64,000 nt of DNA. Source: Bolinopsis microptera (lineage: Eukaryota > Ctenophora > Tentaculata > Lobata > Bolinopsidae). Made by a program: the position numbers and the translations under genes. Position 1 is the first letter of the stretch. Each line of letters opens with the position of its first letter. Positions 42,779 to 53,302 of this stretch are shown here, piece by piece. The stretch covers positions 22,624,828-22,688,827 of the forward strand of contig NC_087076.1 in NCBI RefSeq assembly GCF_026151205.1, given 5' to 3'. The notes under the pieces were generated by a model, which made no database searches, was not told the DNA's origin, and was given only the letters and a program-made list of their open reading frames with translations.

Positions 42779-43479
42779 CTGGAAATAATATAGTTACGTT
42801 CAATATGTAAAATATTATATTCTTTACTTTAAATTAAGTTTATAAGTGAGTGAATAACATATTTCGGAAACGTGTCAGTATCACTAAAAAAAATGTCGGA
42901 AGTTATGTAAAAAATATTTTATGATCACTAATCATTAAATATTTTTTAATTATAAGAATATAATAGTAGTTATGTCACACCTATTTAACTGTTACGTTTG
43001 AGTAGTCGTGCCATGGCTAAATCTAACTATGACAAGTGGTGTCGATTAACATTTAATAGGTGAGTCTAGGTGACACAAATGGAAAATTTTAAGAAAAGAC
43101 GGATCAAAACACAGATCCAAGGACAAGGAGACCCCACTGTAGGACCATACATGCTATTGGCTTGTGCATGGCCCAAACGGTTCCAGTTGTCCAGGAAACT
43201 GTACCCAGCTGGTCAACTAGTTTTGAATTCAGACTAGGCTTGATGAGTTCTGGGGTTTCTAGAGGAAAGATTTGATGGTGCCAGGTTTGTTCAGGCGGAC
43301 ATGGAATTTATGCGATGAATATATAGGTATGTACAAATCATATCAATATAAAAATAGATCCAAAAATAGATCCAAAGATTCACACGGCAGTCAGGGAACT
43401 TCTAGACAGGATGCTTTTGAAACAGGTATAATTAGCGCTTTTGTAATTAATTGTATGCAAGGGATGGGATGCTGATCAA

Positions 43480-44967
43480 CTAAGCTGGTTCAATGCCCCA
43501 GCTATTTAGGGGGAGCCACTCAATTTCACGCCCAGGTGTTGTCAATTGCTGGGTTTCAAGTAAAATCTTTTTGATACGGCTCTTGATAATTGAGATGGGG
43601 GAGGAAAGGTCGGAAAATTTACTAGAGCCAGGGACCATGACATTGTTTTCATTAGGAGTGCATTTGTCGAATATTTTATCAACCAAACTGTTCCATATAG
43701 TCGTACCTTTGAAGACAAAATTGTGTTTAGAAATGTCAAGTTTGTGTCGGGGGACCCGCATAGTTTGGCTATATGTTCTGGAACTTGTTTGGAATAAACT
43801 TGTCAGAGAGATGGGTTGATGCAGTTTCAAAATTTTAAACAGTGGATATATGTTGGGTGTACAGGTTGTGGATTGACATGATTTTCTCGGTATTGAATAT
43901 TGGCTTAGTGTTTTCCAAAGCAAAGCTCCTTTTTGCGATGTGTTCACTGTATGGTCTTGCACGTGCACATGTTTCATAGTACTCTGCCCGGTCAAAGCTT
44001 GGTTTGCTTCCAAATAGAAGGCGTACGCATCTTTTTTGGATGGAGAACAGTTTAGATAGTCTAAAAGGTGTGACACCACCCCAGCTACTGATACAGTCAT
44101 ATGAGACTTGAATAAGGAGTCATACAGTTTATGGGACTCTGTTTCTGGAATAAACTTCATAATACGTTTAATTATAGCTATACTTGTAGTTAGTTTACAT
44201 TTTATGTTATCTAGTTGGGGTTCCCAGGATAGTTCATGGTCTATGATAACACCAAGGAATCTCACCTTATCTATACTCGTGTAAGCGTGGTGCCTGATAA
44301 CGTGAGTGAGTTCTCAGAGCCATATTCACGAGCACGTGCACAGGACGAGTATCGGCCAGGTCTGAATAACATGTAGACCGATTTGCTTTGGTTAATGTCC
44401 AGCAAGTTAGATTCCATTACATATAGTTATTTACAGATTCAAGTACTTTATTAGCATTCAAATAGGCTTCTTGTTCAGTTTTTCCAGCAACAAATATGTT
44501 CGTGTCATCTGCAAACAGTATGAAGTGTCCAAGTTTGCTAGAGTTAGTAATGTCATTAATGTAGAGTAAGAAGAGGAGAGGGCCTAGAACTGATCCCTGT
44601 GGTACCCCATATTCAATTTTGCAGTGATCAGAGTGTGTATTTTGGAAATCAACATACTGCTGTCGGTTACACAAATAACTTTCAATTAGGTCAAGACAGG
44701 GCCCTCTTATGCCATAGTGTTTAAGTTTGACAAGTAATTTTCTGTGGTCGATTGTGTCAAACGCTTTGCTAATTAAGTCAATAAATATGCCGATTACATG
44801 ATTCTTACTTTCTAGGTTTTTAAGAATGTGGTCAATGGAGTAATTGATGGCATGTATATGTGCCGTTGAGTGGTTGGATCTGAATCCAAACTGTTTATCG
44901 TATATGACCATAGCTAAAAAAGCTAAATAGTCGGCAGTAAATTACTTTTTCAAATATCTTACCAAAG
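43480..44967 (-). pseudogene. 5'-truncated CR1-like LINE
   Basis: Reverse transcriptase from the GKIFEKV block onward: QFGFRSNHSTAHI, GIFIDLISKAFDTIDH, YGVPQGSVLGPLLF and FADDTNIF (about 44490). After a frame break near 44270-44417 the thumb and C-terminal region follow (MRFLGVIIDHELSW). ORF1, the endonuclease and the start of RT are absent. The 5' edge abuts the A-rich tail of another retroposon at 44968. It lies inside an adhesion-GPCR intron, antisense to nothing and sense with the gene. Confidence 0.8.
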
Positions 44968-45436
44968 TAGTTTTTTGTTTTGTTTTTTTGTTTTTTTGTT
45001 TGTTTTAAAATTTAAAAAAACTATAAATATGCAATCTACTAGTACTAAAACCGATGGTGCCCTCCCCGGGGTCATTCCTCTCGCATTTGCGAGAGTCGTC
45101 CCAACGGTGCAAAAGGATGTCAGGATTTGTTCCCACCTTAAGCTCTAACATCGGCCTTCACTGAAAGTGAAGGTAAGTTTTTTGAGAGTGGAGGCCGACC
45201 GTCAGCATGGGATGCAGGGCCAAGTGGGAAACAACGTCAAGGCCCCTTCCTACATGGGCCATGTTGGTTTTGGCAGATACTGTGGTAATAAGATATGAAG
45301 TGAATGAGTGAAATGAAGTGAGTGAAAAGGGTGTAAGAGAGGAGGAGTTTGTAAGGTAATTTAGGAAAGGAAGGAAGCGCATGATGTGCGCATTGTTAAC
45401 ATGAAACAAAACCACGAAAATATGAAGTGATCTACA
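44968..45436 (-). mobile_element. Retroposon tail/SINE-like sequence
   Basis: Plus-strand T-rich run (44968-45003, TTTTTTTG repeats) corresponds to an A-rich 3' tail on the minus strand. Upstream is a GC-richer body with a perfect stem-loop CTCTCGCA-TT-TGCGAGAG (45078-45095). No protein is recognised, and I could not identify A/B boxes. It may be a LINE 3' end instead. Confidence 0.45.
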
Positions 45437-46339
45437 ACTGCAAAGGGAAGTTGGTCGTTTACCACCTGACAGTCTATGCAACGTCTATGCAACGTCCGTG
45501 CAACAACAAAAGAACCGTCTATGCAACGTCTATGCAACGTCCCTGCACAATGAACACTCTATGCACACTCCCTGCACGGTCAGTCTATGCAACGTCTATG
45601 CAACGTCTATGCAACGTCTATGCAACGTCCCTGCACAGTACCATATGAACACCGGCTACTAGCCGGCTACTAACCGGCTAGTAGCCACTTTTGTAATAAC
45701 AGCTCCTCAACTTCACATTAACAACCGGCTACTAACCGGCACTTGAAAAGTGGTCACTAGCCGGCTACTAACCGGCTACTAGCCGGCTAGTGACCACAAA
45801 GTGGCTACTAACCGGCTAATAAGCGGTCACTAGCCGGCTATTAGCCGAGCTCTAAAGCAGACCTACTAGTAGCCGGTTCCAAACCGGCTACTAGCCGGCA
45901 CTTAGAAAGTGGTCACTAGCCGGCTACTAACCGGCTACTAACCGGCTAGTAACCACCAAGTGGCTACTAACCGGCTACTAACCGGTCACTAGCCGGCTCT
46001 TAAGCGGACCTACTAGTAGCCGGTTCCAAACCGGCTACTAGCCGGCACTTAGAAAGCGGTCACTAGCCGGCTACTAACCGGCTACTAACCGGCTAGTAAC
46101 CACCAAGTGGCTACTAACCGGCTACTAACCGGTCACTAGCCGGCTCTTAAGCGGACCTACTAGCCGGCACTCGAAAAGCGGTCGATGTGGCAATGATAAA
46201 TTACGATTAAAAACATTGTACTTATGAATTAAGCAACTTATATTATTTTCGTAACTTATGACATGACAACAAAATAATGCAATATCCTATTTTTTTTTGA
46301 CTCAATAAGATTAAACTTTTCATTGCAAACATTAACGGT

Positions 46340-46640
46340 TTGAGCAGGGAAAATTGATCGTGCGTGGTGTGACCGCGGCGAAATTCTTGCTTATTTTTTA
46401 TGTTGATTTGAAGGCCATTAAGGCATTTGACCCAGTCATAACAAATTTGAGTATTATATCTTTTACGGTTTTTGCGGAACGGATTATTATGGACGATATT
46501 CAGACCCAGAAAGACGCCGTGACTGTCGCTAAGGAGCTTCTCTCCCTACCTAATACTCGGATTGAACTTCTCAACATCCACAGAGAGGACAGCGCCAAGG
46601 CCCTCAAACCGCTCCCCAGCTACACCTTCTAACAGGAGTT
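46340..46640 (+). other. Short open frame with dispersed motif
   Basis: A possible 47-codon peptide from ATG at about 46490 (MDDIQTQKDAVTVAKELLSL), preceded by the dispersed motif ATTGATCGTGCGTGGT that recurs at about 49710 and, inverted, at about 53920. I do not recognise the peptide. It may be a decayed transposon gene. Confidence 0.3.
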
Positions 46641-46680
46641 GTTGTATTTAGTTGGTGTATTCAGAGTATTGTCATGACAT

Positions 46681-46755
46681 CAGTCATTTTATCACAATTA
46701 ATTTATCCCAGTTATTTTATCACAATTAATTTATCCCAGTTATTTTATCTCAGTT
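46681..46755. repeat. 30-bp direct repeat, ~2.5 copies
   Basis: TTTTATCACAATTAATTTAT plus CCCAGTTA is repeated in tandem within the TIR element. Confidence 0.75.
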
Positions 46756-47205
46756 CATATTAAAGGATTGGGAATTACATTATCAATCCTTATCATTTAT
46801 AATTGCTTGAATTTAAACTGCTTCCTTCACTTGTCTAATCCTGCAATCTCACAGTCCAATTGCAAATTCATTCTGAAATTGAATATAATATAAAATATAA
46901 TATAATATAAAATTCAGATAGCCACAAGTACAAGCACTAGTAGTAGTATAAAATATTTACAATCATGTCTAAATTCAAGCAACAGTATTCAAGGGTTCTT
47001 TTGTAATAGTCAAAACGGTTGTTGCTATCCAGCGCTGGATAACGCTGGATAGCGCTGGATAGCGCTGGATGACACTGTCGCACACGCTGGCCAAATGCCA
47101 GTGCTTATCAGTTAATTGCTTTTGCGTCGGTTTAAACAGCTCTCACTGTGTAGCAGATAATATACTCGTGTATATTAAACTGGCCCTGCGTGTACATTGT
47201 ACATC

Positions 47206-48105
47206 ATGGTTAACAAATACTTGGAGAATCTTGACAATGAAATAGCGTTGAATTACTCTACACTCAAATTCAGATCAATGTATGCTGAACAGATTTTGGG
47301 TGCTCAGATTATGCTACTCAACGATATGCGTCAAGCGGCAGGTGTTCAGAAATCCAATGTGTTACGTAAAGAAACGCTCAACAAGCCTCAGATCACCAAG
47401 GCTACGCTGTGTGATTGGATGGAAACTTTTATCGACATTCTCGACAGTTATTGTTCACCGCTGTTGTTTTCAGCCACCAAACTACAAGATGAAATCGACC
47501 AACTGAAGGACGAAAAGATTGCAGATCAGAACACTGTGATTAAACTGCAAGGACAATTGCTTGAGAAGAAAAGTGAAGATTTGACCTCTGTTCAGACGAC
47601 AGTGAAAAGCGAACTCAAAGCCTGGTCGTCAGTTGTGAAGAATTCATGCAGCAAGGCGCTAGCGCCTAAGAAAATGAAAGCTGCTCTGAAACGTGCCTCC
47701 GAGGAAGAGGATCGTAGTCAAAATCTGGTCATCTACGGTCTACCAGAAAAGAGTGAAGAAATCCTGGAAAAGAGAGTGCTTGAGGTACTAGAAAACATAG
47801 ATGAGAAACCTCGAATCGTTTCTTGCTGTAGGATGGGGAGAACTGTATCAGATGGAGGACCAGCCGTTAAACCTATCAAGTTCACTCTCAGCGGCTCAGA
47901 TCATGTGCGGCAAGTGTTGAGCAAAGCGAGAAAACTAAGAGAAGTGGAGGGGTATGACTCAGTGTACATCAGCCCCGACCGATCAGCCGAGCAGAGAGCT
48001 GCCTTCAGGAAGTTAGTTCTTGAAGTTAAGCAAAAACGGGAATTGGAGCCTCAGCGAGTTCATGTTATAAGGAACAATAAGATCGTAAGCTCCGAGAAGG
48101 ACTGA
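47206..48105 (+). CDS. LINE ORF1-like protein (about 299 aa), coiled coil plus RRM-like region
   Basis: Starts at ATG 47206 (ATCATGGTT, good context). The middle (~95-135) is a charged heptad-like stretch (LQDEIDQLKDEKIADQNTVI). The C-terminal part reads SQNLVIYGLPEKSEE, CCRMGRT, PIKFTLSGSDHVRQVL and SVYISPDRSAEQRAAF, the order seen in RRM-type ORF1 proteins of CR1/L1-like LINEs. About 190 bp after the stop comes TTTTGAAAAGATTTTCATAA then an A run at 48327, which resembles the 3' end of the LINE at 29936-36055. There is no ORF2. This is an ORF1-only half-LINE inserted in, or carried by, the 4.1-kb TIR element. The ORF is intact. Confidence 0.65.
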   Translation: MVNKYLENLDNEIALNYSTLKFRSMYAEQILGAQIMLLNDMRQAAGVQKSNVLRKETLNKPQITKATLCDWMETFIDILDSYCSPLLFSATKLQDEIDQLKDEKIADQNTVIKLQGQLLEKKSEDLTSVQTTVKSELKAWSSVVKNSCSKALAPKKMKAALKRASEEEDRSQNLVIYGLPEKSEEILEKRVLEVLENIDEKPRIVSCCRMGRTVSDGGPAVKPIKFTLSGSDHVRQVLSKARKLREVEGYDSVYISPDRSAEQRAAFRKLVLEVKQKRELEPQRVHVIRNNKIVSSEKD

Positions 48106-48334
48106 TGGGATATGATTTTTTATCAACATATTATTTAATTGATTTTCATTTACCAGGGACTAGGCTTGTGCGGTGTGGTTTCGACTACAATTTTACTGCG
48201 TTCTGGTTTCCCTTTGAAATTTACATACATCTGTCCTTTAGAGATCGCAATCAGTTATATTTTGTTTTTATTTTGCGCCACATGTTATATTGTATGTAAA
48301 TTTTGAAAAGATTTTCATAAAAAAAAATAGCAAT

Positions 48335-48400
48335 GCGACAATTGACCCCCCGACAATTGACCCCCCGACAATTGACCCCCCGACAATTGACCCCACGATA
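48335..48400. repeat. CGACAATTGACCCCC tandem repeat, 4 copies
   Basis: A 16-bp unit directly after the half-LINE A run. The same unit recurs around 55500-55730 and, inverted, at 56010-56055 beside the TCAGGG array. Confidence 0.85.
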
Positions 48401-49816
48401 TTTCATCATTATACTTTAGTACTAAATATCTTATTTAAAATTCAGAGAATTATATTTGTTAGGTAAAAAACGGAATTTGTATAGTAACCATGGTAACGAT
48501 GATTACTACATGAACTTGCACGTGCAAAGATTTGCGAGCATCATTTTGATTGATTATGTGGTATTTACATTTACGTTGTGCTTTACATTTACAATTTGTT
48601 TCAAATAACAAGTTTCAAATAGTAGCCGGTTAGTAGCCGGCTAGTGACCGCTTTTCAAGTGTCGGCTAGTAGCCGGTTTGGAACTAGAAGGACCGCTTTA
48701 GAGCCGGCTAGTGACCGGTTAGTAGCCACTTGGTGGTTACTAGCCGGTTAGTAGCCGGTTAGTAGCCGGCTAGTGACCGCTTTCTAAGTGCCGGCTAGTA
48801 GCCGGTTTGGAACCGGCTACTAGTAGGTCTGCTTTAGAGCTCGGCTAATAGCCGGCTAGTGACCGGTTAGTAGCCGGTTAGTAGCCACTTGGTGGTTACT
48901 AGCCGGTTAGTAGCCGGTTAGTAGCCGGCGAGTGACCGCTTTTCAAGTGCCGGCTAGTAGCCGGTTTAGAACCGGCTACTAATAGGTCTGCTTTAGAGCC
49001 GGCTAGTGACCGGTTAGTAGCCGGTTAGTAGCCACTTGGTGGTTACTAGCCGGTTAGTAGCCGGTTAGTAGCCGGCTAGTGACCGCTTTCTAAGTGCCGG
49101 CTAGTAGCCGGTTTGGAACCGGCTACTAGTAGGTCTGCTTTAGAGCTCGGCTAATAGCCGGCTAGTGACCGCTTAGTAGCCGGTTAGTAGCCACTTTGTG
49201 GTCACTAGCCGGCTAGTAGCCGGTTAGTAGCCGGCTAGTGACCACTTTTCAAGTGCCGGTTAGTAGCCGGTTGTTAATGTGAAGTTGAGGAGCTGTTATT
49301 ACAAAAGTGGCTACTAGCCGGCTAGTAGCCGGCTAGTAGCCGGTGTTCATATGGTACTGTGCAGGGACGTTGCATAGACGTTGCATAGACGTTGCATAGA
49401 CGTTGCATAGACTGACCGTGCAGGGAGTGTGCATAGAGTGTTCATTGTGCAGGGACGTTGCATAGACGTTGCATAGACGGTTCTTTTGTTGTTGCACGGA
49501 CGTTGCATAGACGTTGCATAGACTGTCAGGTGGTAAACGACCAAGTTGCCACTGCAAACTACATACACTTACAGATCGACGGCGACACCTAAGATGCGCG
49601 CAGAGTATTTCAAGTTCTGCACGCTTAATATGATATGAACGATTATCACGTGCGCCAAACACCACTCTGGGATGCAATACAAGTAAAACAATTACATCGT
49701 AGGGAAATTTGATCGTGCGTGGTATACCCGCGTCAAAATTCTTGTTATTCAATCTTTCAATGAAACAATAAACTGAAGTAAAAAGTAGTCAATAAAAGTT
49801 TGTAAACTGAACAAAC

Positions 49817-50034
49817 GTTTTCGGATCAGCAAATGGCACTCCAGTTCCACTACTCCAAGCCACCCCGATGAGGGGAAATATGATCGGGATACCCCATCCA
49901 AACACACTGTACTTCAACAAAGCATTCCTGGTGTACGTTCCAAATACCTTGACTAAAGCGTTGTACAATATCACAGCTTCTACAATCATCCAACTAAGCT
50001 GACACAACCAGAAGTAATTCAAAAGAAACGCCAC
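49817..50034 (-). CDS. Adhesion GPCR exon (TM3-TM4)
   Basis: Acceptor CCTTAG|GTG, donor AC|GTTTGT, 218 bp. The translation reads VAFLLNYFWLCQLSWMIVEA, the TM3 signature of adhesion GPCRs (FLxFxxxSWMxxEA), then KYSVFGWGIPIIFPLIGVAW, the TM4 GWGxP block. GTG is a splice junction, not a start codon. Confidence 0.9.
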
Positions 50035-50210
50035 CTAAGGTTAAGAATCTTAACATTAGTTAGAATTTTACCTTACAAAAGAACTGAAATTAGGTGAAGA
50101 TAACTTATAATGGGATGCTATTATAATACTAGTTATATGTGGGCATACTTATATGTGGGCAAAATCGATTACAAACCTCTCCAGTATCCTGCATCTCTGA
50201 ATCAACTTAC

Positions 50211-50453
50211 TATGGAACAAGAAATGTTAGGTTTGGCATTCCCCTCTGCTGCTACAAAAGAATCCATCAGGAAGAAACAAATTATAGAAATAGTAAGAGC
50301 CAAGACAAGCATTAAATTCGCTTGAACTTTCTTCTTCCTCATATATTTCCTGAGAGAGTATAAACTAACATTGATCAGTATTAGAACTAAATTTCTATAA
50401 CACAAGGCAAATTTGTATTCCAATATCGCTGCCATCACTGTGATTAAAGTTTT
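50211..50453 (-). CDS. Adhesion GPCR exon (TM1-TM2)
   Basis: Ends at a strong donor ATA|GTAAGT. It contains LCYRNLVLILINVSLYSLRK (TM1) and KVQANLMLVLALTISIICFF (TM2, the family's INLxLALLxA block). The 5' boundary is uncertain: TTAAG|AAA at 50453 keeps phase 0 with the GPS exon, while CACAG at 50438 would not. Confidence 0.75.
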
Positions 50454-50783
50454 CTTAATTGTTAATTGATTGTACACAGTAACTGGGAGTACTTGTTGGG
50501 GATGATTGCAGCAAGGGTCAGTAGAAGAAAGAAGAGACTCATCGCTAGCAGAATATGTGAAACGAGCTCTTCTAAAGAGTTTTCCTCGCTCGTAAACGAC
50601 TGTGAGATGGTTGGTAGTCATTATTAATCAAATAATATCTGTAGTTCATAATAAACATGATTTAATTAAGTAGCTTTATTTTTTCGGATAGGCTTTTAAA
50701 ATTTGTTAAAATCTATGATGACCAATTTGAATCACTTTAAGTTTGATGACACGTTAAACTATTTGATCTAATAACTTATTTAC

Positions 50784-50890
50784 CATGAGGACGGCAAAAC
50801 TGGTCAGATGATAACATGAACACATAACTTCTGTTTCTCCTCTCTCTCCATTGTAGCTTGGATTAGTGATGCAACCTTTAACACTCCAAA
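50784..50890 (-). CDS. Adhesion GPCR exon: GPS autoproteolysis motif
   Basis: Acceptor TTTCAG, donor CATG|GTAAAT, 107 bp. The translation reads VWSVKGCITNPSYNG and then MCSCYHLTSFAVLM: the full GPS signature W-x(n)-C...C-x-C-x-H-L|T. Cleavage in this family occurs between Leu and Thr. All four signature cysteine/tryptophan positions and the HLT are present, so autoproteolysis is expected. Confidence 0.9.
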
Positions 50891-50996
50891 CTGAAATTCA
50901 ATGCCGTGAAATAAACGTTACGGTCATTTGCTCGCTCTTTGAGAGTCTAAAGAAAAATTTGAGCAAATGTGATTCTCAACTTATTTAGGTTAGGAC

Positions 50997-51090
50997 CTGC
51001 TGTTGTTGTGTCGTAGAATTTACATTCCAGTTTGCTGGTGACTGTAGTTTTCCGTTTTGTAAAACTATGTACTTTCAGCTCGGTTTCATC
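50997..51090 (-). CDS. Adhesion GPCR exon: GAIN domain end
   Basis: A 94-bp exon, acceptor AACCAG|GAT, donor GCAG|GTCC. It reads DETELKVHSFTKRKT and then KLECKFYDTTTA, where CKFYD is the first cysteine block before the GPS tryptophan. It joins the GPS exon in phase 1 (G|TT TGG). Confidence 0.75.
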
Positions 51091-51120
51091 CTGGTTGGAT
51101 TGAGGGGTTATTCAGGTAAG

Positions 51121-51432
51121 CTAAAAGAAATACGCGAGGTGCATGACGGATGATCCTGTATCTAAAGTGTCAACACAACTAGGAAGCGAGCTGCATGACT
51201 CTGTATCTAAAGTGTCAACACAACTAGGAAGCGAGCTGCATGACTCTGTATCTAAAGTGTCAACACAACTAGGAAGCGAGCTGCATGACTCTGTATCTAA
51301 AGTGTCAAGTACTAGGAATGATGATAATTTTCCAACCTTGACGTTGAATGTTATGTTAATGTCTATCTGGGACAAAATCTCATCGTTTTGCACAACATTG
51401 ATATCAGAAATGACTGTAGCCACAATCGAAAC
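51121..51432 (-). CDS. Adhesion GPCR exon: GAIN strands, with a 45-bp repeat
   Basis: Acceptor TTTTCAG|GTT at 51432. It reads VSIVATVISDINVVQNDEIL then DINITFNVK, consistent with GAIN beta-strands. The frame continues into three to four tandem copies of DTLDTESCSSLPSCV and a stop at 51121. The true donor is not clear: if it lies at about AAG|GTTGGA, the repeat is intronic; if not, it is coding. The 3' boundary given is therefore an outer limit. Confidence 0.55.
   Translation of the reverse strand, partial: VSIVATVISDINVVQNDEILSQIDINITFNVKVGKLSSFLVLDTLDTESCSSLPSCVDTLDTESCSSLPSCVDTLDTESCSSLPSCVDTLDTGSSVMHLAYFF
51150..51310. repeat. 45-bp tandem repeat, 3-4 identical copies
   Basis: Unit GACTCTGTATCTAAAGTGTC plus AACACAACTAGGAAGCGAGCTGCAT-like remainder. 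The copies appear identical, and the period is a multiple of three. Open on both strands. Confidence 0.9.
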
Positions 51433-51674
51433 CTGAAAAGATAAATAGGAAATTTTGATCAGCATGCAATGATTTTTCACCTTATCATTAATATTAAAAC
51501 CATTACTCAAACTTGACATGACTCATTATCACATAATCACAGTTACAGTTCATTGTCAAGAATAGCATGGGATACGAATCTGGTACTGGTATTTAATTTG
51601 AGATAAATTGCAGAATTATTTTTTAATCGAGGCTATGTGGGATTCAAAATTGTGCTAACTGCAATAAAATTTAC

Positions 51675-51848
51675 CTTTTTATCATCATCGTCATTGCTCT
51701 TCTTAACACCAGGGCTTGTCGCTATTTCCTTTGCAATTTTTTCAAACGAGTCCTCGTCTGCAGAAGAAACTGCACTGGATGGAAATACTTTGTCCGTTCC
51801 ATAGTATACCGCTGTTAAAACCTGATCCTTCGCCAAATTCATCTCTGC
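51675..51848 (-). CDS. Adhesion GPCR exon: extracellular, GAIN N-terminal part
   Basis: A 174-bp phase-0 exon with acceptor CGACAG|GCA and donor AAG|GTAAAT. It encodes 58 residues (AEMNLAKDQVLTAVYYGTDK..., then FEKIAKEIATSP). Assignment to this gene rests on strand, phase and position; the residues are not diagnostic. Confidence 0.55.
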
Positions 51849-51899
51849 CTGTCGAAGAATGAGTTGAAAACTGGGCAAGTTTCCATAACTAATTTTTTG

Positions 51900-52760
51900 T
51901 GATCAGCGGTAATAACCGCTTTTTTTACGCTAAAAAAGCGCTCATTGATAAAACCCACCGTTATTTGGCGATTATAAAGCGATTATAAACGGTCCCGGTA
52001 ATAAACGGTTAAAAACGATTATAATCGCTTTTTCCATAAAATATTTTTGCAAAAGCGATTATTAGCGCTTTAAAAGCGATAATAAATCGCGAATTAAAAT
52101 TATTAGTGATAAAAAAACGCTTTTATTTTAGGGTTGTCGATTATTATCGCTCCGTAAGCGCTTTTCAAAAAACGCTTATAAACCGTTTTTTTGGACCGTT
52201 TTTAAAACGCTTTTAATCGACTATAAGCGATTATATTCACTAGGGAAAGTTCCAAATTAAAAAGCGCCTACTAATCGTTAAAAAACCGCTTTTTTATTTT
52301 GAGTTAATAAGCGGTTTAAATCGATTATAAATCGATTATAAGCGACAATAAGCGATTTTTTGAAATCTGCTAAAAAGCGATATTTTCACTATGATCAGCG
52401 CTTATAACCGCTTTTCTTGAAATTTTCCTACTGAAAAGCGTTTATAAGCGCTTATTTATTTGCTGTCTATAAGCGATTATAAACGATTATAAGCGCTTTT
52501 TTACGTATTTGAAACGAGGAAAAAATTGTCAGGTACGAGATATTATAAGCGATTATAAGTGATTATAAAGTATCGTAAATGTTATTGTCTTCAATTGTCG
52601 CTTATAAGCGATTATAAACGATGAAAAGCGCTTTTTGACGCATTTTAAAACTATGATCAAAATATGTTTTGATTTGATTTATTTGGGGTATATAAGTGAT
52701 TATGTAAGCGGGGTATATAAGCGATTATAAACGATTATAAGCGCTTAATTCTTTACGTAT
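51900..52760. repeat. GCGATTAT/AAGCGCTT oligomer field
   Basis: About 850 bp dominated by short motifs such as AAGCGATTATAA, ATAAGCGCTT and AAAACGCTTTT on both strands, irregularly spaced without a fixed period. Many are self-complementary (AAGCGCTT, ATCGCGAT). No ORF. Confidence 0.75.
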
Positions 52761-52796
52761 TTGGAACGAGGACACAATTAACAACAAAAATTACGC

Positions 52797-53010
52797 GATA
52801 GCCGGAGGTCCCCAGGTAACGTCTCCGTCTCCGTCTCCGTCTCCGTCTCCGTCTCCGTCTCCGTCTCCGTCTCCGTCTCCGTCTCCTCTCCGTCTCCGTC
52901 TCCGTCTCCGTCTCCGTCTCCGTCTCCGTCTCCATCTCCGTCTCCGTCTCCGTCTCCGTCTCCGTCCCCGTCTCCGTCTCCGTCTCCTTCTCCTTCTCCT
53001 TCTCCTTTTC
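52797..53010. repeat. CCGTCT hexanucleotide microsatellite
   Basis: About 180 bp of (CCGTCT)n grading to CCTTCT at the right. The Arg- and Gly/Asp-rich open frames here are translation of the repeat only. Confidence 0.95.
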
Positions 53011-53019
53011 CTTTTTGAA

Positions 53020-53290
53020 TTCGATTGTTTAGGGCTAGGGCTCGGGTTAGGGTTGTGGTAAGGGTATCGGATAGCTTCGGAGTTATATATATTATGGTCG
53101 TTAGGGTTGGGATTACGCAGGAGGAGCAAAGTGCAAAGAAACTGCCACAAACTGCTACAAACTGCTACTAACTGCTACAAACTGGCACTAACTGCCACAA
53201 ACTGGCACTAACTGCTACAAACGGGCACTGACTGCTACAAACGGGCACTAACTGCTGCAATCGCGCCCACGCATTGCTCCTCCTGTGATT
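53020..53290. repeat. TTAGGG-like remnant and 10-bp ACTGCTACAA repeats
   Basis: A degenerate GGGTTAGGG-like stretch (53028-53075) is followed by about 15 copies of a 10-bp unit (AAACTGCTAC / TAACTGCCAC / AAACGGGCAC) from 53145 to 53255. Confidence 0.75.
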
Positions 53291-53302
53291 AGGGTTTATG
53301 TT

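Larger units (their letters stand above)
45445..49550. mobile_element. 4.1-kb TIR element with 11-bp subterminal repeats
   Basis: ACTGCAAA lies on both sides (45437-45444 and 49551-49558), an 8-bp target duplication. The ends read GGGAAGTTGGTCG and, in reverse complement, GGCAACTTGGTCG, followed on both sides by TTTACCACCTGACAG. Long inverted arms (about 45445-46190 and 48620-49550) consist of 11-bp repeats of two kinds: GCAACGTCTAT near the tips and CCGGCTACTAA/CCGGCTAGTAG further in. The interior has an ORF1-only LINE derivative (47000-48327) but no transposase. It lies within the 7-kb intron between adhesion-GPCR exons. GG tips plus an 8-bp duplication are compatible with Merlin, among others; not assigned. 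Confidence 0.85.

Noticed and set aside
43480-44967. Host gene exon on the minus strand in the adhesion GPCR intron
   Set aside because: Clear CR1-like reverse transcriptase motifs identify a 5'-truncated LINE.
52753-53150. Arg-rich and Gly-Asp-rich proteins
   Set aside because: They are six-frame translations of the CCGTCT microsatellite.
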